Assembly (NCBI RefSeq): GCF_007644105.1 | Contig: NZ_VFAC01000007.1 | Coordinates: 62,001-126,000, forward strand | Direction: 5' to 3' | Origin: Elioraea rosea | Lineage (GTDB): Bacteria > Pseudomonadota > Alphaproteobacteria > Acetobacterales > Acetobacteraceae | DNA length: 64,000 bases | In this document: piece by piece, positions 7,959 through 16,166 of the stretch | How the letters are laid out: each line of letters starts with the position of its first letter | How positions within the stretch are numbered: position 1 is the first letter of the stretch | Notes under the pieces: generated by a model | Seen by the model: only the letters and a program-made list of their open reading frames with translations | Told to the model about the DNA's origin: nothing | The model's database searches: none | Program-made: the position numbers and the translations under genes

Positions 7959-8882
7959 TCAGCTGCGCCGCGGCATCCGGAACGGCAGGAGCATCTTCAC
8001 CCAGGCGCTCGAGAACCGGTCGAGATCGAGGCTCTCGTGCACGGCCGTCGCCTCCGCGCCTAGAAGCCGCGTGGTGACGACCGACCGCGCGTAGAACGGC
8101 GTATCCTCGAGCGTCGCCGCCACGCGCGCGTCGCCCCCTTCGCCGTGGCTCGACCGGCGGATTCGCCAGATCGTGGTGGACGGCAGCGCCGCGGGCGGAG
8201 GCAGATCGATCGGCGCGAGCGTGCCGTCCCGCAGCGCCTCGAGCGCGAGCGTCATCCGCGAGCCGTCGCGGCGCCACGCGTCATACAGGATCGCGGCCCT
8301 GCCTCCCGCATCGGCGCGCGACCAGTCCCACCGCGAGAAGCCCTGCTCGAGCGGCGCATCGCCCTGGTTGCTGTCGAGATAGCCATGGCCGGCCCAGGAG
8401 AGGGAGGGCTCCTCGAGCCGAACCTCCACCCGCGCGCGGGGGCTGAGCGGCGTCCAGCGATGCAGGCCCGGAGCGTCGAGCGGGAAGGTCCGCCCGCCTA
8501 GCGCCTCCGGCAGCAGTCGGATCGTTCCGCGAAGCCGGCGCGGCAGCGGCGCAGAGCGCTCGTCGAACCGGACGGTCAGGGCCGAGCCGTCCCAGGCCAT
8601 CGAGCTGGGCCCGACCGCGAAATGCTCCACCGAGCGGGCCAGCGCGCCGCGGCCGCGTTCCGTCATCGCCCAGCGCCGGGCGGGGCCGTAGAGCGCGACG
8701 TTCAGTGCGACATGGTTCTCGGGCTCGGCGCGCCCCCGCGCGCGCCGCCAAGCGTAGTAGGGGGAGAACACCGAGCCGACGAAGCCGATGATCGTGAAGC
8801 CGTGGACGCCGTCGTCGCTCAGCCCGTCGAGATACCACCAGAGATACCCGCCCGGCCGAACCCGCGCGTCGAACCGGAGCGC
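7959..8882 (-). CDS. crtC: hydroxyneurosporene synthase (carotenoid 1,2-hydratase)
   Basis: Adds water across the 1,2 double bond of neurosporene or lycopene derivatives, the first step toward spirilloxanthin. The recognisable family sequence begins at about 8882 (ALRFDARVRPGGYLWWYL) and includes GFVGSVFSPYYAW and GYLDSNQGDAPLEQGFSRWDW. The length from there is about 307 residues. No ATG, GTG, TTG or CTG exists in this frame near that N-terminus: the nearest are a CTG at 9032 and an ATG at 9173, both deep inside crtD. The 5' boundary given is therefore the start of homology, not a proven start. It overlaps the crtD tail by at least 64 bases. Confidence 0.88.
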   Translation of the reverse strand, partial: ALRFDARVRPGGYLWWYLDGLSDDGVHGFTIIGFVGSVFSPYYAWRRARGRAEPENHVALNVALYGPARRWAMTERGRGALARSVEHFAVGPSSMAWDGSALTVRFDERSAPLPRRLRGTIRLLPEALGGRTFPLDAPGLHRWTPLSPRARVEVRLEEPSLSWAGHGYLDSNQGDAPLEQGFSRWDWSRADAGGRAAILYDAWRRDGSRMTLALEALRDGTLAPIDLPPPAALPSTTIWRIRRSSHGEGGDARVAATLEDTPFYARSVVTTRLLGAEATAVHESLDLDRFSSAWVKMLLPFRMPRRS

Positions 8883-10363
8883 AGGCGAAGATGTTCCGCC
8901 GCCGCCGCCGCCGCGATCCTCCCCGACAGCGCCGCCATCGGCACGCCCGGGCCCGGATGGATGCTGCCCCCCGCAAGGAACAGGCCCGGAAGCCGCGTTC
9001 TCGCCCCCGGCCTCTGGAACGATGCCGCCCAGCCGTGCAGCGCCCGGCCGTAGAGGGCTCCCCCCGTCGCCGGGAACATCGCGTGGAAGGTCGCGGGGGT
9101 CGTGACCACCCGCTCCACGGTCGAGAGGCTCAAGCCCGCCCGGGCCAGAAGGCCGAAGGTTCGTTCCTCGCATTGTGCGATCTCCGAGGGGGATGGGGCG
9201 CCGCGGTCACCGGTGGCCGGGGCGTTGACGAGGACGAGGAACCGCTCGGCCGCGTCGGGGGCAGGGACGCCGCCGGCGCCGCGATCCTGCGCGCAGACAT
9301 AGATCGTCGGGTCGTCTGGCAGCCTCGCCTGACCGACGATCTGGTCGAACTCGGATCGATAGTCCTCTGAAAAGAAAACATTATGATGCAAAAGCGGAAA
9401 CCCTTCCGCCTTGGCCGCGAGGCTCCACGTCACCGCGGAGAGGGACCGTGGCGGCGCCTCCCCGGCGGTTGCGGAGGCTGCGCCGTCGCCGAACCGCCCC
9501 TCGCGCAAGGCGGCATGGTCGACATTGGCGATGACGGCGTCGGCCTCGATTGCCTCGCCGCTCGCGAGGCGCACCCCGCAGGCGCGGCCAGAGCGTTCGA
9601 GGATTGCCGCAACATCAACGCCATACCGGAAGATGCCGCCATGATGGGACACCGCCCCGGCAAGGGCGCGGGCGATCCTGTGCATGCCCCCCTGGACCGC
9701 CCACACCCCTTCCTGCTCGACATGCGCGATGAGCATCAGCGTGGCCGGGGCAGCAAAGGGCGAGGCGCCGCAATAGGTCGCGTAGCGGCCGAAGAGCTGG
9801 CGCAGCCGACCGTCCCGGAAGTGCCTGCCGAGCTCGTCCCATAGCGTGGCGAAGGGTGAGATGCGCATCAGCCCAGGCAGTCCCCGCACGCCGACGCGCC
9901 TGGCGAGCCCGATGGGCGAGGGCAGCTCGTCCGTCATGAAGCTGTCCTCGAGCGTGCGGTAGATCTCGCCAGCGCGGACGATGAAGTCGCGATAGCCGCG
10001 TGCCTCCGCCGCACCCGCGAAGGCCCCGATCGCCTCCTCGCTCGCGCCCCTGTCTGCATGGAGGTCGAGCCGCGCGCCGTCCCGCCAGGCGTGGCGGGCC
10101 AGAACGTCGAGCGGCTCGGTGGGCACGAGCGCGCCGAAATCGACCCCGGCCTCGGCGAACAGCGCCTCCAGCACCCAGCGCATGGTGAACACGGTGGGAC
10201 CGGAATCGACCGGGCGGCCGGCGACCATGACCTCCCGCATCTTGCCGCCCGGGGCGGCGGCGCGCTCGAGCACGGTGACGCGGGCGCCCTGGCGGGCGAG
10301 GTCGAGCGCGGCGGCGAGCCCGCCCATTCCGGCACCGATCACGACGACATGTCGTTCCGCCAT
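8819..10363 (-). CDS. crtD: 1-hydroxycarotenoid 3,4-desaturase (methoxyneurosporene dehydrogenase)
   Basis: FAD-dependent desaturase of the CrtI family acting after CrtC in the spirilloxanthin route. The start at 10363 gives MAERHVVVIGAGMGGLAAAL, with the GxGxxG motif at residues 10-15, and a 514-residue protein. The C-terminal signature GLFLAGGSIHPGPGVPMAALSGR is intact. Beyond it the protein carries a low-complexity tail (AAAAAA, then Gly/Arg/Ser-rich) that runs into crtC, encoded by a GCG repeat at about 8897-8914. The reading frame extends upstream of 10363 but only through the promoter region, so that extension is rejected. It is divergent from crtE. Confidence 0.94.
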   Translation of the reverse strand: MAERHVVVIGAGMGGLAAALDLARQGARVTVLERAAAPGGKMREVMVAGRPVDSGPTVFTMRWVLEALFAEAGVDFGALVPTEPLDVLARHAWRDGARLDLHADRGASEEAIGAFAGAAEARGYRDFIVRAGEIYRTLEDSFMTDELPSPIGLARRVGVRGLPGLMRISPFATLWDELGRHFRDGRLRQLFGRYATYCGASPFAAPATLMLIAHVEQEGVWAVQGGMHRIARALAGAVSHHGGIFRYGVDVAAILERSGRACGVRLASGEAIEADAVIANVDHAALREGRFGDGAASATAGEAPPRSLSAVTWSLAAKAEGFPLLHHNVFFSEDYRSEFDQIVGQARLPDDPTIYVCAQDRGAGGVPAPDAAERFLVLVNAPATGDRGAPSPSEIAQCEERTFGLLARAGLSLSTVERVVTTPATFHAMFPATGGALYGRALHGWAASFQRPGARTRLPGLFLAGGSIHPGPGVPMAALSGRIAAAAAAEHLRLRSGSTRGFGRAGISGGISTG

Positions 10364-10419
10364 TCCTGCCGTTGCTCCCCCTGTGCCGGATCGTTGCGGG
10401 AAAAAGTCGTTGACGCGAG

Positions 10420-10437
10420 TGTCAGGACAAGATGACA
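10420..10437. promoter_or_regulatory. PpsR/CrtJ operator between crtD and crtE
   Basis: TGTCAGGACAAGATGACA fits TGT-N12-ACA. It lies in the 142-bp divergent region, 57 bp before crtD and 69 bp before crtE, so one site could repress both. TATACC at 10441-10446 is a candidate -10 element for crtE. A PpsR/CrtJ site between crtD and crtE is also known in Rhodobacter. Confidence 0.7.
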
Positions 10438-10505
10438 GTCTATACCGACAACGAAGCGTGACGCACCCTCGTCCTTGGCTTCGTTCCTGCGGGAGGCGCT
10501 GGCCC

Positions 10506-11375
10506 ATGGATGCCATCACGCGGATCGAACGGGCGCTCGGCGCCGCTCTGTCCTGCACCGAAACAAGAGGCTCGCCGCCGCGTCTCGGCGAGGCGATGCG
10601 CTATGCCGTGTTCCCACGCGGCTCGCGCGTCCGCCCCCGGCTCTGCCTCGCCGTCGCCTATGCCTGCGGCGACGACATCCCCGCGATGGCCGATGCCGGC
10701 GCGGTGGCGATCGAGCTTCTGCACTGCGCATCGCTCGTGCATGACGACCTTCCCTGCTTCGACGATGCCGAGATGCGCCGCGGCAAGCCTGCGCTGCATC
10801 GCGCCTTCGGCCAGCCGCTCGCGGTGCTCGCGGGCGACGCGCTCATCATCGCCGCCTTCCAGGCGATCGCCCACGCCTCTGCCCTCGCGCCCTCGCGCGC
10901 GGCCGCGCTGATGCTGACCATCGGCGACAGCGTCGGCATGCCGTTCGGCATCGTCGCGGGCCAGGCCTGGGAGTGCGAGGACGAGGTCGATCTGGAGGAA
11001 TACCAGAGGCAGAAGACAGGCTCGCTCTTCGCCGCCGCCGCCGTCGCGGGAGCAGCGTCTGCCGGCGCCGACGCCGAGCCGTGGCGCCTGTTCGGCGAGC
11101 GGCTTGGCGAGGCTTACCAGGTCGCCGATGACCTCTCCGACGCGGTGTCGGAGGACGGCGAGAGCGGCAAGACCAGCGGCCGCGATGTCATGCATGGCCG
11201 GCCCTCTGCCGTGCGCAGCCTCGGCATCCAGGGGGCCGTGCGCCGGCTCGAGGAGCTCACGGAGGCGGCGGCCGATGCGGTGCCTGCCTGTGACGGCGCC
11301 GAGGCGCTGAAGGCGCTGATCCGGCTCGAGGCGCGCCGCCTGCTTCCCGGCAAGCTCGCGCTCAGCGCGGCCTGA
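10506..11375 (+). CDS. crtE: geranylgeranyl diphosphate synthase
   Basis: Prenyltransferase that makes the C20 precursor for phytoene and for the BChl tail. It has 289 residues. The first aspartate-rich motif is in LVHDDLPCFDDAEMRRGKP (DDxxxxD, about residues 81-87) and the second in YQVADDLSDAVSEDG (DDxxD near residue 211). The ATG at 10506 begins MDAITRIERAL, typical of the family; the frame is open upstream but only across the crtD promoter. crtF follows after three bases. Confidence 0.95.
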   Translation: MDAITRIERALGAALSCTETRGSPPRLGEAMRYAVFPRGSRVRPRLCLAVAYACGDDIPAMADAGAVAIELLHCASLVHDDLPCFDDAEMRRGKPALHRAFGQPLAVLAGDALIIAAFQAIAHASALAPSRAAALMLTIGDSVGMPFGIVAGQAWECEDEVDLEEYQRQKTGSLFAAAAVAGAASAGADAEPWRLFGERLGEAYQVADDLSDAVSEDGESGKTSGRDVMHGRPSAVRSLGIQGAVRRLEELTEAAADAVPACDGAEALKALIRLEARRLLPGKLALSAA

Positions 11376-11378
11376 GCC

Positions 11379-12542
11379 GTGGCGGCGCTCTCCCGCGAGG
11401 CGCCGCCCGCAAGGCCGATGCCGCTCCTCCGCTCCGCTATCGACCGTTTCCTCTCCTGGCGCGACGGGCGGATCGCCGATCCGCGCTTCCGCGCCTGGGC
11501 GGCGCGGTTTCCGCTGACACGGCCGAAGGCGCGCGCCGAGGCCCGTGCCCTGTTCGATCTCTGCGCCGGCTTCGTCTACTCGCAGGTCCTGCTTGCCTGC
11601 GTGCGGCTCGACCTGTTCGAGGCGCTCGCGCGCGGCCCGCTTCCTCAATCCACGCTCGCCGCACGATCGCGGCTCTCGCCGGAGGCGATGCAGCGACTCG
11701 TCGACGCGGCCGCCTCGCTGCGCCTGCTGCGGCGCGACGGCGCGGGGGGCGTCGCGCTCGGGCCCCTCGGCGCTGCGATGGTCGGCAATGCCGGGCTTGC
11801 AGCGATGGTGGAGCATCACGCGCTCGTCTACCGCGACCTCGCGGATCCGCTCGCGCTGTTGCGCGGCGAGCATGGCCAGGCGGCGCTCGCCGGCTACTGG
11901 CCCTACGCGGCCGATGGCCCGCACGCCGCGCTCGGCGATGCCGACGTTGCGCCCTACACGGCGCTGATGGCCGCCACGCAGCCGCTCGTCTCGGCGGAGG
12001 TGCTCGGCGCCTACGATTTCTCGCGGCACCGCACGCTGCTCGATGTCGGCGGCGGAGACGGCAGCTTCCTCGAGGCGATCGGCCGCGCCAACCCGCGGCT
12101 GTCCCTGATGCTCTTCGACCTGCCCCCGGTGGCCGAGCGCGGGCGGCAGCGACTCGAGGCCGCAGGCATGGGGGGGCGATTCCGTGCCTTTGGCGGATCG
12201 TTCCTCGAGGATAACCTCCCTCGCGGCGCAGACATCGTCTCGCTCGTGCGGGTGATTCACGACCACGACGAGGCGCGGGTTGCGCGACTCCTCCGTGCCG
12301 CGCGCGAGGCGCTGGGCCCCGGCGGCACGCTGCTGATCGCCGAACCGCTCGCCGACACGCCGGGCGCCGAGCCGATCGGGGCGGCCTATTTCGGCTTCTA
12401 CCTGCTCGCCATGGGGCGCGGCCGGGCTCGTTCTGTCGAGGAAATCAGCCGGCTTCTGCGGGATGCCGGCTTCGCCCGCACGCGCCGGGCGCCGACACGC
12501 ACACCGCTGCTGACCGGCCTCATCGTCGCGGAAACGGCATGA
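11379..12542 (+). CDS. crtF: hydroxyneurosporene O-methyltransferase
   Basis: SAM-dependent methyltransferase that methylates the 1-hydroxyl groups of carotenoids to give the methoxy ends of spirilloxanthin. The 387 residues show an N-terminal dimerisation or winged-helix part and a C-terminal methyltransferase domain. The SAM motif LLDVGGGDGSFLEAI is at about residues 215-230, and VIHDHDEARVARLL follows. GTG 11379 is used, three bases after crtE; ATG 11418 (MPLLRSAIDRF) is an alternative. The crtEF pair is the usual arrangement ahead of bchCXYZ. Confidence 0.94.
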   Translation: MAALSREAPPARPMPLLRSAIDRFLSWRDGRIADPRFRAWAARFPLTRPKARAEARALFDLCAGFVYSQVLLACVRLDLFEALARGPLPQSTLAARSRLSPEAMQRLVDAAASLRLLRRDGAGGVALGPLGAAMVGNAGLAAMVEHHALVYRDLADPLALLRGEHGQAALAGYWPYAADGPHAALGDADVAPYTALMAATQPLVSAEVLGAYDFSRHRTLLDVGGGDGSFLEAIGRANPRLSLMLFDLPPVAERGRQRLEAAGMGGRFRAFGGSFLEDNLPRGADIVSLVRVIHDHDEARVARLLRAAREALGPGGTLLIAEPLADTPGAEPIGAAYFGFYLLAMGRGRARSVEEISRLLRDAGFARTRRAPTRTPLLTGLIVAETA

Positions 12543-12556
12543 ACCGGGCCGTCATA

Positions 12557-12574
12557 TGTCAATCTTGCTTGACC
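12557..12574. promoter_or_regulatory. PpsR/CrtJ operator 1 before bchC
   Basis: TGTCAATCTTGCTTGACC is the palindrome with a final C for A. It lies just after crtF and 110 bp before the bchC start. It is separated from operator 2 by exactly 8 bp, the spacing known for cooperative CrtJ binding at the Rhodobacter capsulatus bchC promoter. Confidence 0.75.
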
Positions 12575-12582
12575 ATCCGAAC

Positions 12583-12600
12583 CGTCAAGTTAAACTGACA
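12583..12600. promoter_or_regulatory. PpsR/CrtJ operator 2 before bchC
   Basis: CGTCAAGTTAAACTGACA has one mismatch in the first base. With operator 1 it forms the two-palindrome bchC control region upstream of the bchCXYZ-puf superoperon. Confidence 0.75.
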
Positions 12601-12683
12601 CTCAAGTGAGGCAATCCGACAAGCAGCCTGCATCCGCGGGCAGAACGCTCCGGCTTCGTGCCGAACGGGGAGAGAAATCGTCA

Positions 12684-13625
12684 GTGGACACACTCGCTGT
12701 CCTCCTGAAAGCGCCGCAGGAGTTGGCCCTCAGCCGGCTCCCCCTCGTCGATCCGGGCGAGGACGACGTCGTCGTCGATGTCGAGTGGAGCGGCATCAGC
12801 ACGGGTACGGAACGGCTCCTCTATACCGGCCGGATGCCGCCCTTCCCCGGCATGGGCTATCCCCTGGTGCCTGGCTACGAGTCGGTCGGCCGCGTCGTCG
12901 AGGCCGGCCCGCGCGCGGGGCGGGATGTCGGCGCGCGGGTGTTCGTTCCGGGCGCCCGCTGCTTCGGCCCCGTCCGTGGGCTCTTCGGTGGGGCCGCGCA
13001 GCGGCTCGTCGTTCCCGGAACGAAGGTGCGCCCGATCGACGAGCGGCTTGAGGAGCGGGGAGTGCTGCTCGCGCTCGCCGCCACAGCCCGGCACGCGCTT
13101 GCCGCCCCTGGCGCACCGCTTCCCGAGTTGATCGTCGGACACGGCGTGCTCGGCCGGCTGATCGCGCGGCTGGTTCTTGCCCTCGACGGCAAGCCGCCCA
13201 CGGTGTGGGAAACCAACCCGGTGCGTGCGGACGGCGCCGAGGGCTATTCCGTGGTCGACCCGATCGAGGACGAGCGGCGGGACTATCGCTGCGTCATCGA
13301 TGTCAGCGGCGACGCCACCATTCTCGACACGCTCGTCGCGCGGCTTGCGCCGGGCGGAGAGGTCGTTCTCGCCGGCTTCTACTCCGATCGCCTCTCCTTC
13401 GCCTTTCCGCCCGCCTTCATGCGCGAGGCGCGGCTGCGCGTCGCCGCGGAATGGCGCGAGGGCGACATCGAGGCAGTGACCGCGCTGATCGCCGAAGGGC
13501 GGCTCTCGCTCGACGGTCTGATCACCCACCACGAGCCGGCGGAGCGGGCCGATGCGGCCTACCGCACCGCTTTCGGCGACCCAGCCTGCCTGAAGATGAT
13601 TCTCGATTGGAGGGCGTGCCCATGA
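12684..13625 (+). CDS. bchC: bacteriochlorophyllide a dehydrogenase
   Basis: NAD-dependent dehydrogenase of the MDR/zinc-type family that oxidises the 3-hydroxyethyl group of the chlorin to 3-acetyl. From GTG 12684 (VDTLAVLLKAPQELAL) the protein has 313 residues, the usual BchC length, and GGGGAGAGA lies upstream as ribosome-binding site. An in-frame GTG at 12606 would add 26 poorly conserved residues. Visible motifs include EWSGISTGTERLLYTG (residues 34-49) and LIVGHGVLGRLIARL. The stop overlaps the bchX start (ATGA). Confidence 0.93.
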   Translation: MDTLAVLLKAPQELALSRLPLVDPGEDDVVVDVEWSGISTGTERLLYTGRMPPFPGMGYPLVPGYESVGRVVEAGPRAGRDVGARVFVPGARCFGPVRGLFGGAAQRLVVPGTKVRPIDERLEERGVLLALAATARHALAAPGAPLPELIVGHGVLGRLIARLVLALDGKPPTVWETNPVRADGAEGYSVVDPIEDERRDYRCVIDVSGDATILDTLVARLAPGGEVVLAGFYSDRLSFAFPPAFMREARLRVAAEWREGDIEAVTALIAEGRLSLDGLITHHEPAERADAAYRTAFGDPACLKMILDWRACP

Positions 13626-14641
13626 ACGTGACCGTCGGCGCAAAGCCGGTTCCCTCCGCCCAGGCAAGCCAGGCCGAGGCCCTGCGCGCAGAAGCCTCGA
13701 TCGAGCCCGATGCCCCCGTCACCTCCGAGCCGAAGAAGGAGACGCAGATCATCGCGATCTACGGCAAGGGCGGCATCGGCAAATCGTTCACCCTCGCCAA
13801 CCTCAGCTACATGATGGCGCAGCAGGGAAAGCGCGTGCTGCTCATCGGCTGCGACCCGAAGAGCGACACTACGTCGCTGCTTTTCGGCGGCCGCTCCTGC
13901 CCGACGATCATCGAGACCTCCTCGCGCAAGAAGGCGGCGGGCGAGCAGGTGATCATCGGCGATGTGTGCTTCAAGCGCGACGGCGTGTTCGCGATGGAGC
14001 TCGGCGGGCCCGAGGTCGGCCGCGGCTGCGGCGGGCGCGGCATCATCCACGGCTTCGAGCTGCTCGAGAAGCTCGGCTTCCATCAGTGGGACTTCGACTA
14101 CGTCCTGCTCGACTTCCTCGGCGACGTGGTGTGCGGCGGCTTCGGCCTGCCGATCGCGCGCGACATGTGCCAGAAGGTCATCGTCGTCGGCTCGAACGAC
14201 CTGCAGTCCCTCTACGTCGCCAACAATGTCTGCTCTGCGGTCGACTACTTCCGCAAGCTCGGCGGCAATGTCGGCGTCGCCGGCATGGTGGTGAACAAGG
14301 ATGACGGCACGGGCGAGGCCGCCGCCTTCGCCGCAGCGGCGGGCATTCCCGTTCTCTCGGCGATCCCCGCGGATGACGACATCCGCCGCAAGAGCGCGTC
14401 GTACGAGATCATCGGCAAGCCGGGCAGCCCCTGGGCGCCGATGTTCGAGGAGCTCGCCCGCCAGGTGGCCGAGGCGCCGCCCGTGCGCCCGACCCCGCTG
14501 ACCCATGACGCGCTGCTCGGCCTGTTCAAGGGCGAGGCGGTCGGACGCGGCGTCACGCTCGACCCCGCGACGATGGAGGACATGTGCGCGGCCGAGCTGG
14601 TCACGAAACCCTCCCTCGAAGTCGTCTACGAGGGGGCGTGA
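13622..14641 (+). CDS. bchX: chlorophyllide a reductase iron protein BchX
   Basis: ATP-dependent electron donor of chlorophyllide a oxidoreductase (COR), which reduces ring B and can also reduce the 8-vinyl group. It is NifH-like, 339 residues. The P-loop [10 protein letters not shown] is at residues 46-55. The two [4Fe-4S]-ligand cysteines lie in GRGCGGRGI and DVVCGGFGLP. The first 40 residues are an Ala/Glu-rich extension typical of BchX. It overlaps bchC by four bases and partners with BchY and BchZ downstream. Confidence 0.97.
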   Translation: MNVTVGAKPVPSAQASQAEALRAEASIEPDAPVTSEPKKETQIIAIYGKGGIGKSFTLANLSYMMAQQGKRVLLIGCDPKSDTTSLLFGGRSCPTIIETSSRKKAAGEQVIIGDVCFKRDGVFAMELGGPEVGRGCGGRGIIHGFELLEKLGFHQWDFDYVLLDFLGDVVCGGFGLPIARDMCQKVIVVGSNDLQSLYVANNVCSAVDYFRKLGGNVGVAGMVVNKDDGTGEAAAFAAAAGIPVLSAIPADDDIRRKSASYEIIGKPGSPWAPMFEELARQVAEAPPVRPTPLTHDALLGLFKGEAVGRGVTLDPATMEDMCAAELVTKPSLEVVYEGA

Positions 14642-14645
14642 GGGC

Positions 14646-16163
14646 ATGAACGCCGTCTCGCAACCGAAACAGGCCGCTCCGCCCGCCTCCGAGGGCGGCT
14701 GCCATGGCGGGCGCGAGACCATGCGCGAGGCCGCGCGCGCCGCCGGCAAGTCCGAGGCGCTCGACCGGCTTCAGGCGGACTATCCGCAGGGCCCGCACGA
14801 CCAGCCGCAATCGATGTGCCCGGCCTTCGGCTCGCTCCGCGTCGGGCTTCGCATGCGGCGGGTGGCGACGATCCTCTCGGGCAGCGCCTGCTGCGTCTAC
14901 GGCCTCACCTTCACGAGCCACTTCTATGGCGCGCGGCGCACGGTGGGCTATGTGCCGTTCAACTCAGAGACGCTCGTCACCGGCAAGCTCTACGAGGACA
15001 TCCGCGAGGCGGTGCACCAGACGGCGAAGCCCGAGGAGTACGACGCGGTCGTCGTCATAAACCTCTGTGTGCCGACCGCCTCGGGCGTGCCGCTCGACCT
15101 CCTGCCGAAGCAGATCGACGGCGTGCGGATCATCGGCATCGACGTGCCTGGCTTTGGTGTGCCGACGCATGCCGAGGCGAAGGACGTGCTCGCCGGCGCG
15201 ATGCTCCGCTACGCCCGGAACGAAGCGGAGGCAGGCCCCGTCGCCCGGCCGCGCAACCTCGCCGAAGGCGTACGCAGCGTCGCCCTGATCGGCGAGCTCT
15301 TCCCCGGCGACCCGCCAGGCGTTGCGGCGCTACTCGCACCGATGGGCCTCGGCATCGCGCCGCAGACGCCCGCGCGCGAGTGGCGCGATCTCTACGCAGC
15401 GCTCGACTGCGAGGTCGCCGCCGCCGTGCATCCGTTCTACGTCGCGAGCGTCCGTGAGTTCCGCGCCGCGGGCCGCCCCGTCGTCGGCTCGGGCCCTGTG
15501 GGGCTCGACGGCACTGCGTCCTGGCTCGAGGCCGTCGCCGCCGCGGCGGGCGTCGAGCCCGCCGCGCTCGATGCAGCGAAGGCCAAGGCGCTGCCCGCGA
15601 TCAAGGCCGCGCTTGCGGCGAGCCCGATCGCCGCGCGCGTCACCATCTCCGGCTACGAAGGCTCCGAGCTCCTCGTCGCGCGGCTTCTTGTCGAGGCAGG
15701 GGCAGAGGTGCCGTATGTCGGCACGGCCTGCCCGCGCACGGAATGGTCCGACCCCGATCGCGAATGGCTCGAGGCGCGCGGCACGCACGTCCAGTTCCGA
15801 GCCTCGCTCGAGCAGGACATCGCGGCGATGAAGGACGCACGGCCCGATCTCGCCGTCGGCACCACGCCGCTCGTGCAGAAGGCCAAGGAGCTCGGCACGC
15901 CCGCGCTCTACTTCACCAACATGGTCTCGGCCCGGCCGCTGTTCGGCCCTGCCGGTGCCGGCGCGCTTGCCGCGATCGTCGCCGCGCAGACCAAGGGGGC
16001 CGAGCGCTTCAAGCGCATGGTCGGCTTCTTCGAGGGCGTCGGCACCCCCGATGGCGCCGGCTACGGGTTTTCCGGCAAGCCCGTCGATCCGCCCGGCTTC
16101 CGCGAACGGCAGAAGAAGCTGCGCGCGGCGAAGGCGAAGTCCGAAGAAGCGGTGGGGACCTGA
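14646..16163 (+). CDS. bchY: chlorophyllide a reductase subunit BchY
   Basis: NifD-like catalytic subunit of COR. The 505 residues start MNAVSQPKQ at the ATG 14646, four bases after bchX. Conserved cysteines that bridge the NB-type cluster lie in QSMCPAFGSLRVG and GSACCVYGLTFTSHFYG (residues about 55-95) and in VINLCVPTASG. It forms a heterotetramer with BchZ. The C-terminal region keeps the NifD-like fold. Confidence 0.96.
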   Translation: MNAVSQPKQAAPPASEGGCHGGRETMREAARAAGKSEALDRLQADYPQGPHDQPQSMCPAFGSLRVGLRMRRVATILSGSACCVYGLTFTSHFYGARRTVGYVPFNSETLVTGKLYEDIREAVHQTAKPEEYDAVVVINLCVPTASGVPLDLLPKQIDGVRIIGIDVPGFGVPTHAEAKDVLAGAMLRYARNEAEAGPVARPRNLAEGVRSVALIGELFPGDPPGVAALLAPMGLGIAPQTPAREWRDLYAALDCEVAAAVHPFYVASVREFRAAGRPVVGSGPVGLDGTASWLEAVAAAAGVEPAALDAAKAKALPAIKAALAASPIAARVTISGYEGSELLVARLLVEAGAEVPYVGTACPRTEWSDPDREWLEARGTHVQFRASLEQDIAAMKDARPDLAVGTTPLVQKAKELGTPALYFTNMVSARPLFGPAGAGALAAIVAAQTKGAERFKRMVGFFEGVGTPDGAGYGFSGKPVDPPGFRERQKKLRAAKAKSEEAVGT

Positions 16164-16166
16164 GCG

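Noticed and set aside
8883-9173. ATG at 9173 as crtC start
   Set aside because: It would add about 97 low-complexity residues that only shadow crtD; no homology is visible there, although it cannot be excluded because no better start exists.
8891-10435. Open plus-strand frames opposite crtC and crtD
   Set aside because: They are antisense shadows of high-GC genes, with Arg/Pro/Ala-rich translations and no family motifs.
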